Assembly: GCA_963842505.1 (NCBI GenBank)
Contig: CAWJGZ010000004.1
Location: 682,001-746,000 of the forward strand
Source: PALSA-129 sp963842505
GTDB lineage: Bacteria; Acidobacteriota; Terriglobia; Bryobacterales; Bryobacteraceae
Length of the DNA: 64,000 nt
Reading direction: 5' to 3'
Shown: positions 57,010 to 64,000 of the stretch, piece after piece
Numbering within the stretch: the stretch's first letter is position 1
How the letters are laid out: each line of letters begins with the position of its first letter
Position numbers and translations under genes: made by a program
The notes under the pieces: generated by a model
Told to the model about the DNA's origin: nothing
Databases searched by the model: none
What the model saw: only the letters and a program-made list of their open reading frames with translations

Positions 57010-57849
57010 TTATGGTCGTGGCTCGGTCGGCTTCCAGGCTGCAATCCGGCACATGGAAGATTCCAGTTCAATGCCTTTGAGCGGAAAGGCGCCGATCCAG
57101 CAGCGCTGGTTGCTGAGCGCTTCGATTTCGCCGCCCAGGTTTTCGGCGTGCACGATCCTCTTGGGGAACAACTTGATGTGCATCACCTGGTAATAGGTTT
57201 CCAGGGGGAACATTTCGTCCCAGTGCTGGCCAGTGCTTTCAAAGAGCTTGCGGTCGGCTTCGGCGAAAAGCTTGGGATGCCAGTCGCGGATGATGGTGTT
57301 CATGGGATGGTCGGCGCTGCCGCAATCCAGGCCGATCCACTTGAATTTCATCTCTTCGCACCATTTGTGAAAATCGGGACCGGGGCCCGGATGCTTGCAG
57401 AAGTAGCGCAGCTCGTCGCATTCGGGCTGGTCCCAGGCGTAGCGGTGGTAGCCGGTATTGATGATGAGGATGTCGCCGGGGTGGATGTCGGCCTTGCGCA
57501 TGAGCATTTCGGACGAGTACAGATCGTAATCGTTGAGTTCCCCGGAGAGATCGACCACCACGCCGGGGCCGACCCATTCCTCCAGGGGCACGTTGCCGAT
57601 GGAGCGGCCGCAGGAGTGGAAGTGAATCTCGCCATCCATGTGCGTGCCCACGTGGTTGCTGGTCTGGATGATCTGGCCGTTGGCGCCCTGGCCCATGTGC
57701 GCTCCGGCGATGCGCTTGAAGTATTGCACCGAGAGCGGCATGTAGCTGGGCCACGGCGGGGTGTGCACGCTGAGGCGCTGCGTCAGGTCATAGAGGCGGA
57801 TTTTGGACATGTAGTCCAGGAAGTCGGCGGTTTTCGAGTCGGTGGTCAT
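57010..57849 (-). CDS. Cyclase-family metal-dependent hydrolase (kynurenine-formamidase-like)
   Basis: 279 residues. The metal-binding motif HxGTHxDxxxH is present as SNHVGTHMDGEIHFH. It is preceded by YDLTQRLSVHTPPWPSYMPL, followed by GDILIINTGYHRYAW and WIGLDCGSADHPMNT, and closed by HAENLGGEIEAL with the catalytic His/Glu-type end. This is the PF04199 'cyclase' family, which includes kynurenine formamidase and isatin hydrolase. It probably opens an amide or lactam ring in the same route as the molybdenum hydroxylase and oxamate carbamoyltransferase proteins; the exact compound is unknown. Its start overlaps the DUF1116 gene by 4 bp. Confidence 0.88.
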   Translation of the reverse strand: MTTDSKTADFLDYMSKIRLYDLTQRLSVHTPPWPSYMPLSVQYFKRIAGAHMGQGANGQIIQTSNHVGTHMDGEIHFHSCGRSIGNVPLEEWVGPGVVVDLSGELNDYDLYSSEMLMRKADIHPGDILIINTGYHRYAWDQPECDELRYFCKHPGPGPDFHKWCEEMKFKWIGLDCGSADHPMNTIIRDWHPKLFAEADRKLFESTGQHWDEMFPLETYYQVMHIKLFPKRIVHAENLGGEIEALSNQRCWIGAFPLKGIELESSMCRIAAWKPTEPRP

Positions 57850-59273
57850 GGGGTCTCCTGTGTCGAATCGGGATTCACCACGCGGGCCAGGCCGAGCATG
57901 GCGTCTTCAAAGGGCTTCAATGGTGCGGCGACGATCCCGGCGCCCACCTGGCCAATGCCGGGTTGCTTGTGCGCGACGCCCGTGTCAATCACGGGCAGGA
58001 TATTGCGCTCGATCACTTTGCGGACATCGATGCCGGTGGGAGTGCCCCGGAAGTCGAGGGCGGGAATCTGGTAGACATTGTTCTCGGTACTGGTGATCTC
58101 GTACATTTGTCGCGTGTAGCGCAGGGCGTCGGAAGCCGCGCCGCCTACGAACTGCACGATGGCGGGCGCGGCGGCAATAGCAAATCCTCCCAGGCCATTA
58201 GTTTCAATGATGGCGCTGTCGCCGATGTCGGGGTTGGCGTCTTCCTTGGTAAACCCTGGGAAGTAGAGCGCATCGGGCACCGGCGCGGGTCCGGTGAACC
58301 AGGCATTGCCGGTACCGGCGAGTTGGATTCCGAAGTCGGTTCCATTGCGCGCCATGGCGGTCACGATGCTGCTGCCCGGATTGCCGCGCGCGGCGTCAAG
58401 CGTGGCTTTGCAAGCGGCCATGGACAGATTGAGAAAGAAGTGATCGTTGCCGTTGAGGAATTCAAGGACCTGCGCTGCCTGCTCGGAATCGGGCTCGGTG
58501 CGGACCACCGCGGGGGCGAGTTGGCGGAAGAGCAGCGAGGTGGCGGCGCGGTTGCGATTGTGGACCTCGTCGCCCATGTGGAGCGCCTGCGCGATGATGT
58601 TCTTGAGATCGATCCTGCCGAGCCTTCGGATGGCGCGGGCGAGCACGGGATAGAACTTCTCTTCCATCCAACGAAGCCGGGCGGTGATCTCCGGCCCGTA
58701 GGCCCCGTAGCGCAACACCTTGCCCAGGCCTTCGTTGATGGTGGCGTAGGCATAGTTGCCGCTCGCCTCGTTCGAAACGATGAAGACGGGCATGGAGGGC
58801 GAGATGATGCCCGCCATGGGACCTACGGCCTGGTGCTCGTGACACGGTGAAAAGCGAATGCCGCCCGACGCGGCCAGCGCTTCAGCCTCCTGGGGGGTTG
58901 CGGCCATGCGTTCATAGAGCAAAGCGCCGATCACGCCGCCGCGCATGGGGCCGCACATTCGGTCCCAGGCGATGGGCGGGCCGGCGTGGAGGATGGTGTT
59001 GGCCTCCATCCCCGGCACGGCTTCGATGGCTTTGGCCATCCCCACCAGGACCGGCTTGCCAGCGAGGATGGCCTGGATCGCTTTTTCATTGGCGCGCTCG
59101 ATCGCGCCGGCGGCAGCCGTGAGCAAGGCGAGAGCTTGCGCATCCACTTCAACGGGCGGGCGCCAATCCACCTCGACGGCGCGCACTCCGCAGCGGTCCA
59201 GGCTCTGTTTGAACATGGGGAGGCCGATATTGACGACACGCAGTTCGGCCTGAAACAGGTCTCGAATGGCCAT
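57846..59273 (-). CDS. allG: DUF1116/YlbE protein (AllG-like oxamate carbamoyltransferase subunit)
   Basis: 475 residues. Family blocks are GMEANTILHAGPPIAWDRMC (~99-118), GPMRGGVIGALLYERM, VAIHMGDEVHNRNRAATSLL-like (ALHMGDEVHNRNRAATSLLF) and GDSAIIETNGLGGFAIAAAP. E. coli YlbE (AllG) with FdrA (AllF) and YlbF (AllH) forms the oxamate carbamoyltransferase that converts oxalurate and phosphate to oxamate and carbamoyl phosphate. All three counterparts are present here in order. Its start overlaps the fdrA stop by 1 bp and its stop overlaps the cyclase gene by 4 bp. Confidence 0.85.
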   Translation of the reverse strand: MAIRDLFQAELRVVNIGLPMFKQSLDRCGVRAVEVDWRPPVEVDAQALALLTAAAGAIERANEKAIQAILAGKPVLVGMAKAIEAVPGMEANTILHAGPPIAWDRMCGPMRGGVIGALLYERMAATPQEAEALAASGGIRFSPCHEHQAVGPMAGIISPSMPVFIVSNEASGNYAYATINEGLGKVLRYGAYGPEITARLRWMEEKFYPVLARAIRRLGRIDLKNIIAQALHMGDEVHNRNRAATSLLFRQLAPAVVRTEPDSEQAAQVLEFLNGNDHFFLNLSMAACKATLDAARGNPGSSIVTAMARNGTDFGIQLAGTGNAWFTGPAPVPDALYFPGFTKEDANPDIGDSAIIETNGLGGFAIAAAPAIVQFVGGAASDALRYTRQMYEITSTENNVYQIPALDFRGTPTGIDVRKVIERNILPVIDTGVAHKQPGIGQVGAGIVAAPLKPFEDAMLGLARVVNPDSTQETP

Positions 59274-60826
59274 CAGCGGCCTCCTAGAATGCCGGCGATC
59301 TGCGCCGCGAATTCAGCGGCGGCCGCGTTGCTGGGGAAAACGCGGACGCCGGCCGTTCGGAGCGCCGATTCGACGCGCCTGCGGTCCTGCGGGTCCTGCG
59401 GCGTCCCGGTGACGGAACAGACGAAGGTCACCCGTCCGGGGGCGGCGGCGATCACCGGCACGAGTTCGCCCGCCGGATCGGGATTAGCCCCGTAGCCCAG
59501 AACGACATCGAGTAGGATCACGGCAGTCTCGGGATCGTTGGCTTCCTCGAGGATGCGGCGGTTGCGCAGGGAGTAATCGATCATGGGGTGCGGCCGGCCG
59601 ACGGTGAACGCGTCTTCACCGAGATCGATCAGCGTGTGCGCCTGGCTCTTCCACACGTCGGCCAGCAGCGCGAAGGGCGCCAGCGGTGCATTGGAGTAAA
59701 CGTGGCCGATAGCGCGGGCGCGGAAGATGAGTTGGGCTTCCGCGCAAAACGTTCCGCCGCTGAACAGGCCGCGAATGTACTTCCGCGGGGCGGTGAACCT
59801 GGCGGCTTCACGCGCGGCTGCGTCCTGAATCTCCGGCTGGCGGGCTTCGAGGAACTTGCGGGCGGCTTCGGCGTGGCGGCACTTGGAGAGCGCGGCAGCC
59901 ATGAGCGCGGCTTCTTCGAGGGTCGCGGCGGGGATCATTCCGTATTGCCGCACCATGGCTTCGCCGCCTCCCAAAAAGACGGCGATGACAGGCTTCCCGA
60001 TCCCGGCGACGGCCTCCCCGATGCGGCGCAGGACGGTTTCGTGGGGAGGCTTGGAGATGAGCACGACGATGCGCGTGGCGGGATCGTCGCGCAGGGCGGC
60101 GAGAGCTTCCAGAAACATGATCCCGCCGACCTCCTGTTGGACGTCGCGGCCGCCGGTGCCGATGGCCTGCGAGACTCCGGCGCCTTCGTTGGAGAGGATC
60201 GTGCTGACCTCCTGCAATCCCGTTCCCGAGGCGGCCACGATGCCGATATCGCCGCGATTCACGGCATTAGCGAAGGCTAACGGGACGCCGTTGAGGATGG
60301 CGGTGCCGCAGTCGGGACCCATCAGCAGCAGGCCCTTCTCGCGCGCCAGCCGCTTGAGCGCGATTTCGGAGGCTACACAGACGTTGTCGGAAAAAAGCAT
60401 CACGTGCAGGCCCGATTCCAGGGCTTGTCGCGCCTGTTCGGCGGCGTAGCGGCCGGCGATGGAGATGAGCGCCACGTTGGCGCCGGGTAGGGCGCGGACA
60501 GCCGATTCGATGCTCGCGGACAGGTGCTGTTCGCCGGCTTTGCGGCGGGTGCGAGCTTGTTGCAGGCGGGCGGCGGCGGCTTCAAGCGCGGCCGCCGCGG
60601 CTTCGGCCGTTTCCGCTTTCACGGCGAGGATCAGGTCGGTGTCGCCGGTGGCTTCGAATTGTTCGGTCCAGAGGCCGGCTGAGCGGAGGAGGGCCTTATT
60701 CTCACGCGTAGCCATGACAACGGCGGCATCGGCGACGTGTTCGAGGGCAAGCAGGTCGCGGCCCACCATCATGAGCGTGACCGAGTCGAAGTACAGGCCG
60801 GTCCGAATCTGGCCTTGGACGGTCAT
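59273..60826 (-). CDS. allF: FdrA-family protein (AllF-like oxamate carbamoyltransferase subunit)
   Basis: 517 residues with two succinyl-CoA-synthetase-like CoA-ligase halves: LLMGPDCGTAILNGVPLAFA, IGIVAASGTGLQEVSTILSN and SQAIGTGGRDVQQEVGGIMF in the first, and RKYIRGLFSGGTFCAEAQLI and VILLDVVLGYGANPDPAGEL in the second. This is the FdrA fold, whose E. coli member is the AllF subunit of the oxamate carbamoyltransferase. Length is close to the E. coli protein (~550). It overlaps the DUF2877 gene by 4 bp and touches the DUF1116 gene at one base, so the three are coordinately translated. Confidence 0.9.
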   Translation of the reverse strand: MTVQGQIRTGLYFDSVTLMMVGRDLLALEHVADAAVVMATRENKALLRSAGLWTEQFEATGDTDLILAVKAETAEAAAAALEAAAARLQQARTRRKAGEQHLSASIESAVRALPGANVALISIAGRYAAEQARQALESGLHVMLFSDNVCVASEIALKRLAREKGLLLMGPDCGTAILNGVPLAFANAVNRGDIGIVAASGTGLQEVSTILSNEGAGVSQAIGTGGRDVQQEVGGIMFLEALAALRDDPATRIVVLISKPPHETVLRRIGEAVAGIGKPVIAVFLGGGEAMVRQYGMIPAATLEEAALMAAALSKCRHAEAARKFLEARQPEIQDAAAREAARFTAPRKYIRGLFSGGTFCAEAQLIFRARAIGHVYSNAPLAPFALLADVWKSQAHTLIDLGEDAFTVGRPHPMIDYSLRNRRILEEANDPETAVILLDVVLGYGANPDPAGELVPVIAAAPGRVTFVCSVTGTPQDPQDRRRVESALRTAGVRVFPSNAAAAEFAAQIAGILGGR

Positions 60827-61638
60827 GAGGGAACTCCTGGGGAAGCTGAGTGAGCCAGGAAGCTATAGAGTCCCGCGGCGAGATCGGCGCCGGAACTTGC
60901 GCCTACCGCCGACAGGCGAGCTGTATGCCGCGCGACATCGGCTTCCGTGCCGGCGAAGAGGGCGTGAATCAAGGATTGCGCGGGCTCGATGCAGCAGCCG
61001 TCGGCGGCGCAGCGCAGCAGGGACTCGGAAAAAGCGTTGGAGCTTCGCGCGGCCTGGTACACGCGGCGGCGCTCCAGCCAGGGCAGGCCAACGGCGTACA
61101 TTCCCAACAGGAGGCCGGCCAGGAAATCGTCGCCGCTAGGTGTCAGCCCGAACCCCAGGCCGGCAATCGCGCGAGCGCCTGACTCCAGGTCTCCGCCCAG
61201 CAAAAGGCCGATTCCGTAACGCAAACGGCTGGCCAGCGCCTCTTCGAATGCCGGGCCGGCGGCGGACCAGAAGATCATGCTCCTGGCGGGCGCGGACTCG
61301 AGAAGCGCCGCTCCCAGGGCGTCGAGGTTGCGATGGAGACCGGCTGGACGGGAACCTCCCACATGCAGGCGGGAGTGGTAACGTTGGCGAATCTCCATCG
61401 CGGCGCCGCCGAGGATCACGCGATCCGGCCAGACCTCCAGCCGGCCGGCGGCGTTGAAGTCGCATCCGCGCACAACGATATGGACGGGCCCGGCGCCTTT
61501 GCTCTGCTCAACCACAACGGCGAGATTGGAACCTTCGTCCTGAACGAACGCAGCCGCTCCGTGGAAGCGGGAGAACACATGGTAGCTCCCGCTCTCGATT
61601 CGGTCACCGATATCCAGCAGTTCGATCACCGGTGTCAC
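60823..61638 (-). CDS. allH: DUF2877 protein (AllH/YlbF-like oxamate carbamoyltransferase subunit)
   Basis: 271 residues. The DUF2877 core is GLGFGLTPSGDDFLAGLLLG (~166-185), preceded by a glycine-rich ILGGAAMEIRQRYH region and LLLGGDLESGARAI. A late NAFSESLLRCAADGCCIEPA block with adjacent cysteines is notable. In E. coli the corresponding protein is AllH. It is second in the operon, 13 bp after the GNAT-like gene, and overlaps fdrA by 4 bp. The function as a carbamoyltransferase subunit is inferred from the matching three-gene set. Confidence 0.82.
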   Translation of the reverse strand: MTPVIELLDIGDRIESGSYHVFSRFHGAAAFVQDEGSNLAVVVEQSKGAGPVHIVVRGCDFNAAGRLEVWPDRVILGGAAMEIRQRYHSRLHVGGSRPAGLHRNLDALGAALLESAPARSMIFWSAAGPAFEEALASRLRYGIGLLLGGDLESGARAIAGLGFGLTPSGDDFLAGLLLGMYAVGLPWLERRRVYQAARSSNAFSESLLRCAADGCCIEPAQSLIHALFAGTEADVARHTARLSAVGASSGADLAAGLYSFLAHSASPGVPS

Positions 61639-61651
61639 TCCTGTCAGAAGG

Positions 61652-62404
61652 TTACGCCAAGGTCCGGGCCGGTTCTTCCTCTTCTTCCAGCGTTTCCGGC
61701 ATGATCAGGGTCTGGTTGGCGCGCAGCAGTTCGGCTGAAACCGGCCGCACCAGGCGAGTCTGGATCTGCTGCTCCAGATAGTTCTTCACCGTGGTGGCCC
61801 AATACTCGCGGGTCACATAGAAGACCTTTGCGCCGCCTAACTCGTGCTGCCGATCGGGCCAGGGATAGGAAGGCTGCGCCATGCCGATGCCCCAGCGCTT
61901 CAGGCCGTTGTAACTCTCGTAGGTGGCCCAGAATTCCTTCTGCTTGAGGGTCTCGAAGCAGTAGTCGCACTTGGCGTAATACATGATGGCGCCGGCGCGC
62001 AGTCCTCTCCGGAACGCCATGCTATGCAAGCTGATATTGATATCCTCATTCATCAACCGGCCGTTGCAGAACGCCACGGCATGGCCGTCAATGAGGCCGA
62101 TGAGCTGATAAGGGTCCTTGAGGCGATTACGCACCCACCCGAGAACCTCGGCGTAGACACGGGCGCCGACAATGTCGTAAAAATCGTGGTCCACATCCAT
62201 CAGCTTCTTGATATAGGCAAGGAATGCGGGAGTCTCTTCCTTTTCAAGCGGGCGGATCAGCATCATCTGGCCGCTTTTTACCTGAACCATGGCGGGTTCA
62301 AACGGGGGGATGGGCATCGAGGGCCCCGAGAGCAGCGGCTCCAGTTCCTCAACAGTAAAGCTCACCACCTGTTGAGTCACCTTTTCGGGCGGCGCTTTCT
62401 TCAT
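61652..62404 (-). CDS. Probable GNAT-like protein at the head of the purine/oxalurate operon
   Basis: 250 residues from ATG 62404, with AGAGGTGG 5 nt upstream; GTG 62413 opens the frame three codons earlier. A region ~50-200 has a plausible N-acetyltransferase layout: MMLIRPLEKEETPAFLAYI, QLIGLIDGHAVAFCNGRLM, LRAGAIMYYAKCDYCFETLK and EFWATYESYNGLKRWGIGMA. The acetyl-CoA loop is not textbook, so the assignment is tentative. It has no signal peptide. The allH gene starts 13 bp downstream, so it leads the same transcript; it may modify a pathway compound or be unrelated to catabolism. Confidence 0.6.
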   Translation of the reverse strand: MKKAPPEKVTQQVVSFTVEELEPLLSGPSMPIPPFEPAMVQVKSGQMMLIRPLEKEETPAFLAYIKKLMDVDHDFYDIVGARVYAEVLGWVRNRLKDPYQLIGLIDGHAVAFCNGRLMNEDINISLHSMAFRRGLRAGAIMYYAKCDYCFETLKQKEFWATYESYNGLKRWGIGMAQPSYPWPDRQHELGGAKVFYVTREYWATTVKNYLEQQIQTRLVRPVSAELLRANQTLIMPETLEEEEEPARTLA

Positions 62405-62526
62405 GGCTTCCACCTCTGACTTGGATGTAACACGATTGCCATATCCGGCGGAAGGACATGGGCGTCCGAAATTATGGATTCGGCCGGCGGCGCCAGCTCT
62501 GGGACGTTAGTTGAACCTACTGTTTG

Positions 62527-64000
62527 TTATTCCTCCCACCGAATCCAGGGCATTTCGTATGGTAAGAGAGCGTCTTCGTGGAACGGCACTACGCGGATCG
62601 CAAAGCCGCTGCTCCCGCTCTGCCCGCACTCCACCTCTCCTTCGTAGAGGTGATCGGTTCCCGAAGATTGACGCAGCGACAGATCCACCTGCGCGCCCTT
62701 GCCGATCTGACCATCGGCGGCCAGCGGGCCATAGTAGGCCTGCACACGCACGTCGCCGGGAGAGAGGCTGCCCAATGAGACCCGCGCCGAGACCTTCACC
62801 TTTGAGCCCACCAGGTACTCGCGGCTGCCCCCGTTCATATCTACCTGGATGACGTGCACCTCGGATGCATGATCGTGTAGTCGTTTCCGCCAGTCTATCA
62901 GGGACTGCACCCGGCTCCTGTCGCCGGCCAGGCGGATGAGCCGGTTGGCAGCCGGGAGATAGAAGCGCTCGGCGTATTCGGCGACCATCCGGTTAGTGCT
63001 GAAGACCGGCGAAAGCCTCTTCATCGACGCCTTCATTTTGGCCAGCCAGCCGCGCGGTATGCCCGCGGCGTCGCGATCGTAGAAGAGCGGCACGACATCG
63101 TTTTCCAGAATGTGGTAGAGCGCCTCCGATTCCACCTGGTCCTGGTATTCCTGGTTGTCGTACTCCTCGCCGTTGCCGATCGCCCAGCCGACTTCCCGGT
63201 CGTAGGCCTCGTCCCACCATCCGTCCAGGATCGACAGGTTCAGCCCGCCGTTGGCCAGCAGTTTCATGCCGCTGGTGCCGCTGGCTTCGTTGGGCCGCCG
63301 CGGCGTATTCAACCACACGTCCGCGCCCTGCACCAGGTACCGCGCCACCGAAATGTCGTAGTCTTCCAGAAACACCACACTGCGCCTGACCTGCGGGTCC
63401 CGCGCGAATCGGATGATTTGCCGGATCAGTTCCTTGCCCTCCGTATCATGGGGGTGCGCCTTGCCGGCGAGGAGGATCTGCACGGGCCTTTCCGAGCCGC
63501 TGAGAATGCGCTTCAGCCGGTCCATATCGCGCAGCAGCAGAGTAGCCCGCTTGTAGGTGGCGAAGCGGCGCGCGAACCCAATGGTCAGAGCGTCGGGGGA
63601 GAGTACGCCGCCGGCAACCGCGATCTCCGCGTCGGTGCCGCCTCTCTGCTTCACCTGGGAGACCAGCCGCGAGCGGGCGTAGCTGACCAGGCGCTCCCGG
63701 CGGATCTGGTGTACCCGCCACAATTCCTGATCCGGAATGCGGTCTACGCGCTGCCAGAGAGCGGTATCGGCGGGTTTCTCGCCCCATTGCGGTCCAAGGT
63801 AGCGGTTGAGCAGGGCGCTCATCTCCATCGAGGTCCAGGAGCGTGTGTGGACCCCGTTGGTTACGGAGCCGATCGGCACCTCGTCCAAAGGATAACCGGG
63901 CCACATGGGTTGCGCCATCTTGCGCGTCACCAACCCGTGCAGTTTGGCGACTCCGTTGGTGTACGAGCTGTGACGCGACGCCAGGTACGCCATGTTGAAC
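62527..64000 (-). CDS. glgP: Alpha-glucan (glycogen/maltodextrin) phosphorylase, N-terminus beyond the window
   Basis: The frame enters from the right edge and ends at 62527; 491 codons are visible, the C-terminal half to two thirds. GT35 features are IGSVTNGVHTRSWTSMEMSA, GFARRFATYKRATLLLRDMD, QILLAGKAHPHDTEGKELIR, and EASGTSGMKLLANGGLNLSI with the PLP lysine in SGMK. This is the shorter bacterial/archaeal 'alpha-glucan family phosphorylase' subgroup. It cleaves alpha-1,4-glucan with phosphate to release glucose 1-phosphate. The last ~110 residues (SKVKVSARVSLGSLSPGDVR onward) form an added C-terminal domain seen in this subgroup. It is upstream of, but separated by 122 bp from, the GNAT-like gene. 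Confidence 0.92.
   Translation of the reverse strand, partial: FNMAYLASRHSSYTNGVAKLHGLVTRKMAQPMWPGYPLDEVPIGSVTNGVHTRSWTSMEMSALLNRYLGPQWGEKPADTALWQRVDRIPDQELWRVHQIRRERLVSYARSRLVSQVKQRGGTDAEIAVAGGVLSPDALTIGFARRFATYKRATLLLRDMDRLKRILSGSERPVQILLAGKAHPHDTEGKELIRQIIRFARDPQVRRSVVFLEDYDISVARYLVQGADVWLNTPRRPNEASGTSGMKLLANGGLNLSILDGWWDEAYDREVGWAIGNGEEYDNQEYQDQVESEALYHILENDVVPLFYDRDAAGIPRGWLAKMKASMKRLSPVFSTNRMVAEYAERFYLPAANRLIRLAGDRSRVQSLIDWRKRLHDHASEVHVIQVDMNGGSREYLVGSKVKVSARVSLGSLSPGDVRVQAYYGPLAADGQIGKGAQVDLSLRQSSGTDHLYEGEVECGQSGSSGFAIRVVPFHEDALLPYEMPWIRWEE

Overview
The window looks like a chromosomal segment of a soil Acidobacteriota, most like the Solibacter/Bryobacter group. This is inferred from the high GC content, the many Sec- or Tat-exported hydrolases and propeller proteins ending their signal peptides in AQ/AAQ, the two ECF sigma/anti-sigma pairs and the gene families present. 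No rRNA gene, tRNA gene, CRISPR array or phage region was seen. One insertion sequence and several inverted-repeat elements interrupt an otherwise dense gene order.

Layout. 1-5.8 kb: exported carbohydrate proteins (partial VPS10-type propeller, GH31, GH39). 5.8-8.5 kb: O-acetylhomoserine sulfhydrylase, a HicAB toxin-antitoxin pair whose toxin is frameshifted, and a dimethylargininase-like enzyme. 8.5-14.2 kb: tandem M16 peptidase, ErpA-type Fe-S carrier, ECF sigma/anti-sigma/Spy-like unit, lipoprotein. 14.2-16.0 kb: an IS110-family element abutting a 185-bp inverted-repeat element. 16.0-25.2 kb: exported TPR operon, a frameshifted phosphofructokinase with PPi-type motifs, methyltransferase, serine hydrolase, LOR/SDH-type ornithine cyclodeaminase relative, an inverted-repeat cassette with a GxxExxY remnant, queF and a coiled-coil methyltransferase. 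25.1-28.8 kb: second ECF sigma operon (sigma, anti-sigma fused to HEAT-like repeats, adhesin-like protein, PDZ protein). 29-43 kb: citrate synthase, DinB, Nudix, M20, M38-type and M28 hydrolases, GerW/YtfJ-like exported proteins, and a propeller plus a frameshifted exported protein. 43-51 kb: radical SAM enzyme and a GT4/GH130 operon suggestive of beta-mannoside synthesis and phosphorolysis. 51-62.4 kb: small proteins, HslR, and a nine-gene operon joining AllFGH-type oxamate carbamoyltransferase proteins, a cyclase-family hydrolase, a three-subunit molybdenum hydroxylase and an NCS2 permease. The window ends inside an alpha-glucan phosphorylase gene.

How the genes work together. The two most coherent metabolic units are the GT4/GH130 operon (44.7-50.8 kb) and the purine/oxalurate-like operon (52.0-62.4 kb). 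Three genes (hicA, phosphofructokinase, and the exported protein at 41.2-43.0 kb) each carry one apparent extra base. Sequencing error is a live explanation, especially for the phosphofructokinase. Coordinates of starts are my choices where several in-frame starts exist; alternatives are stated in each entry.
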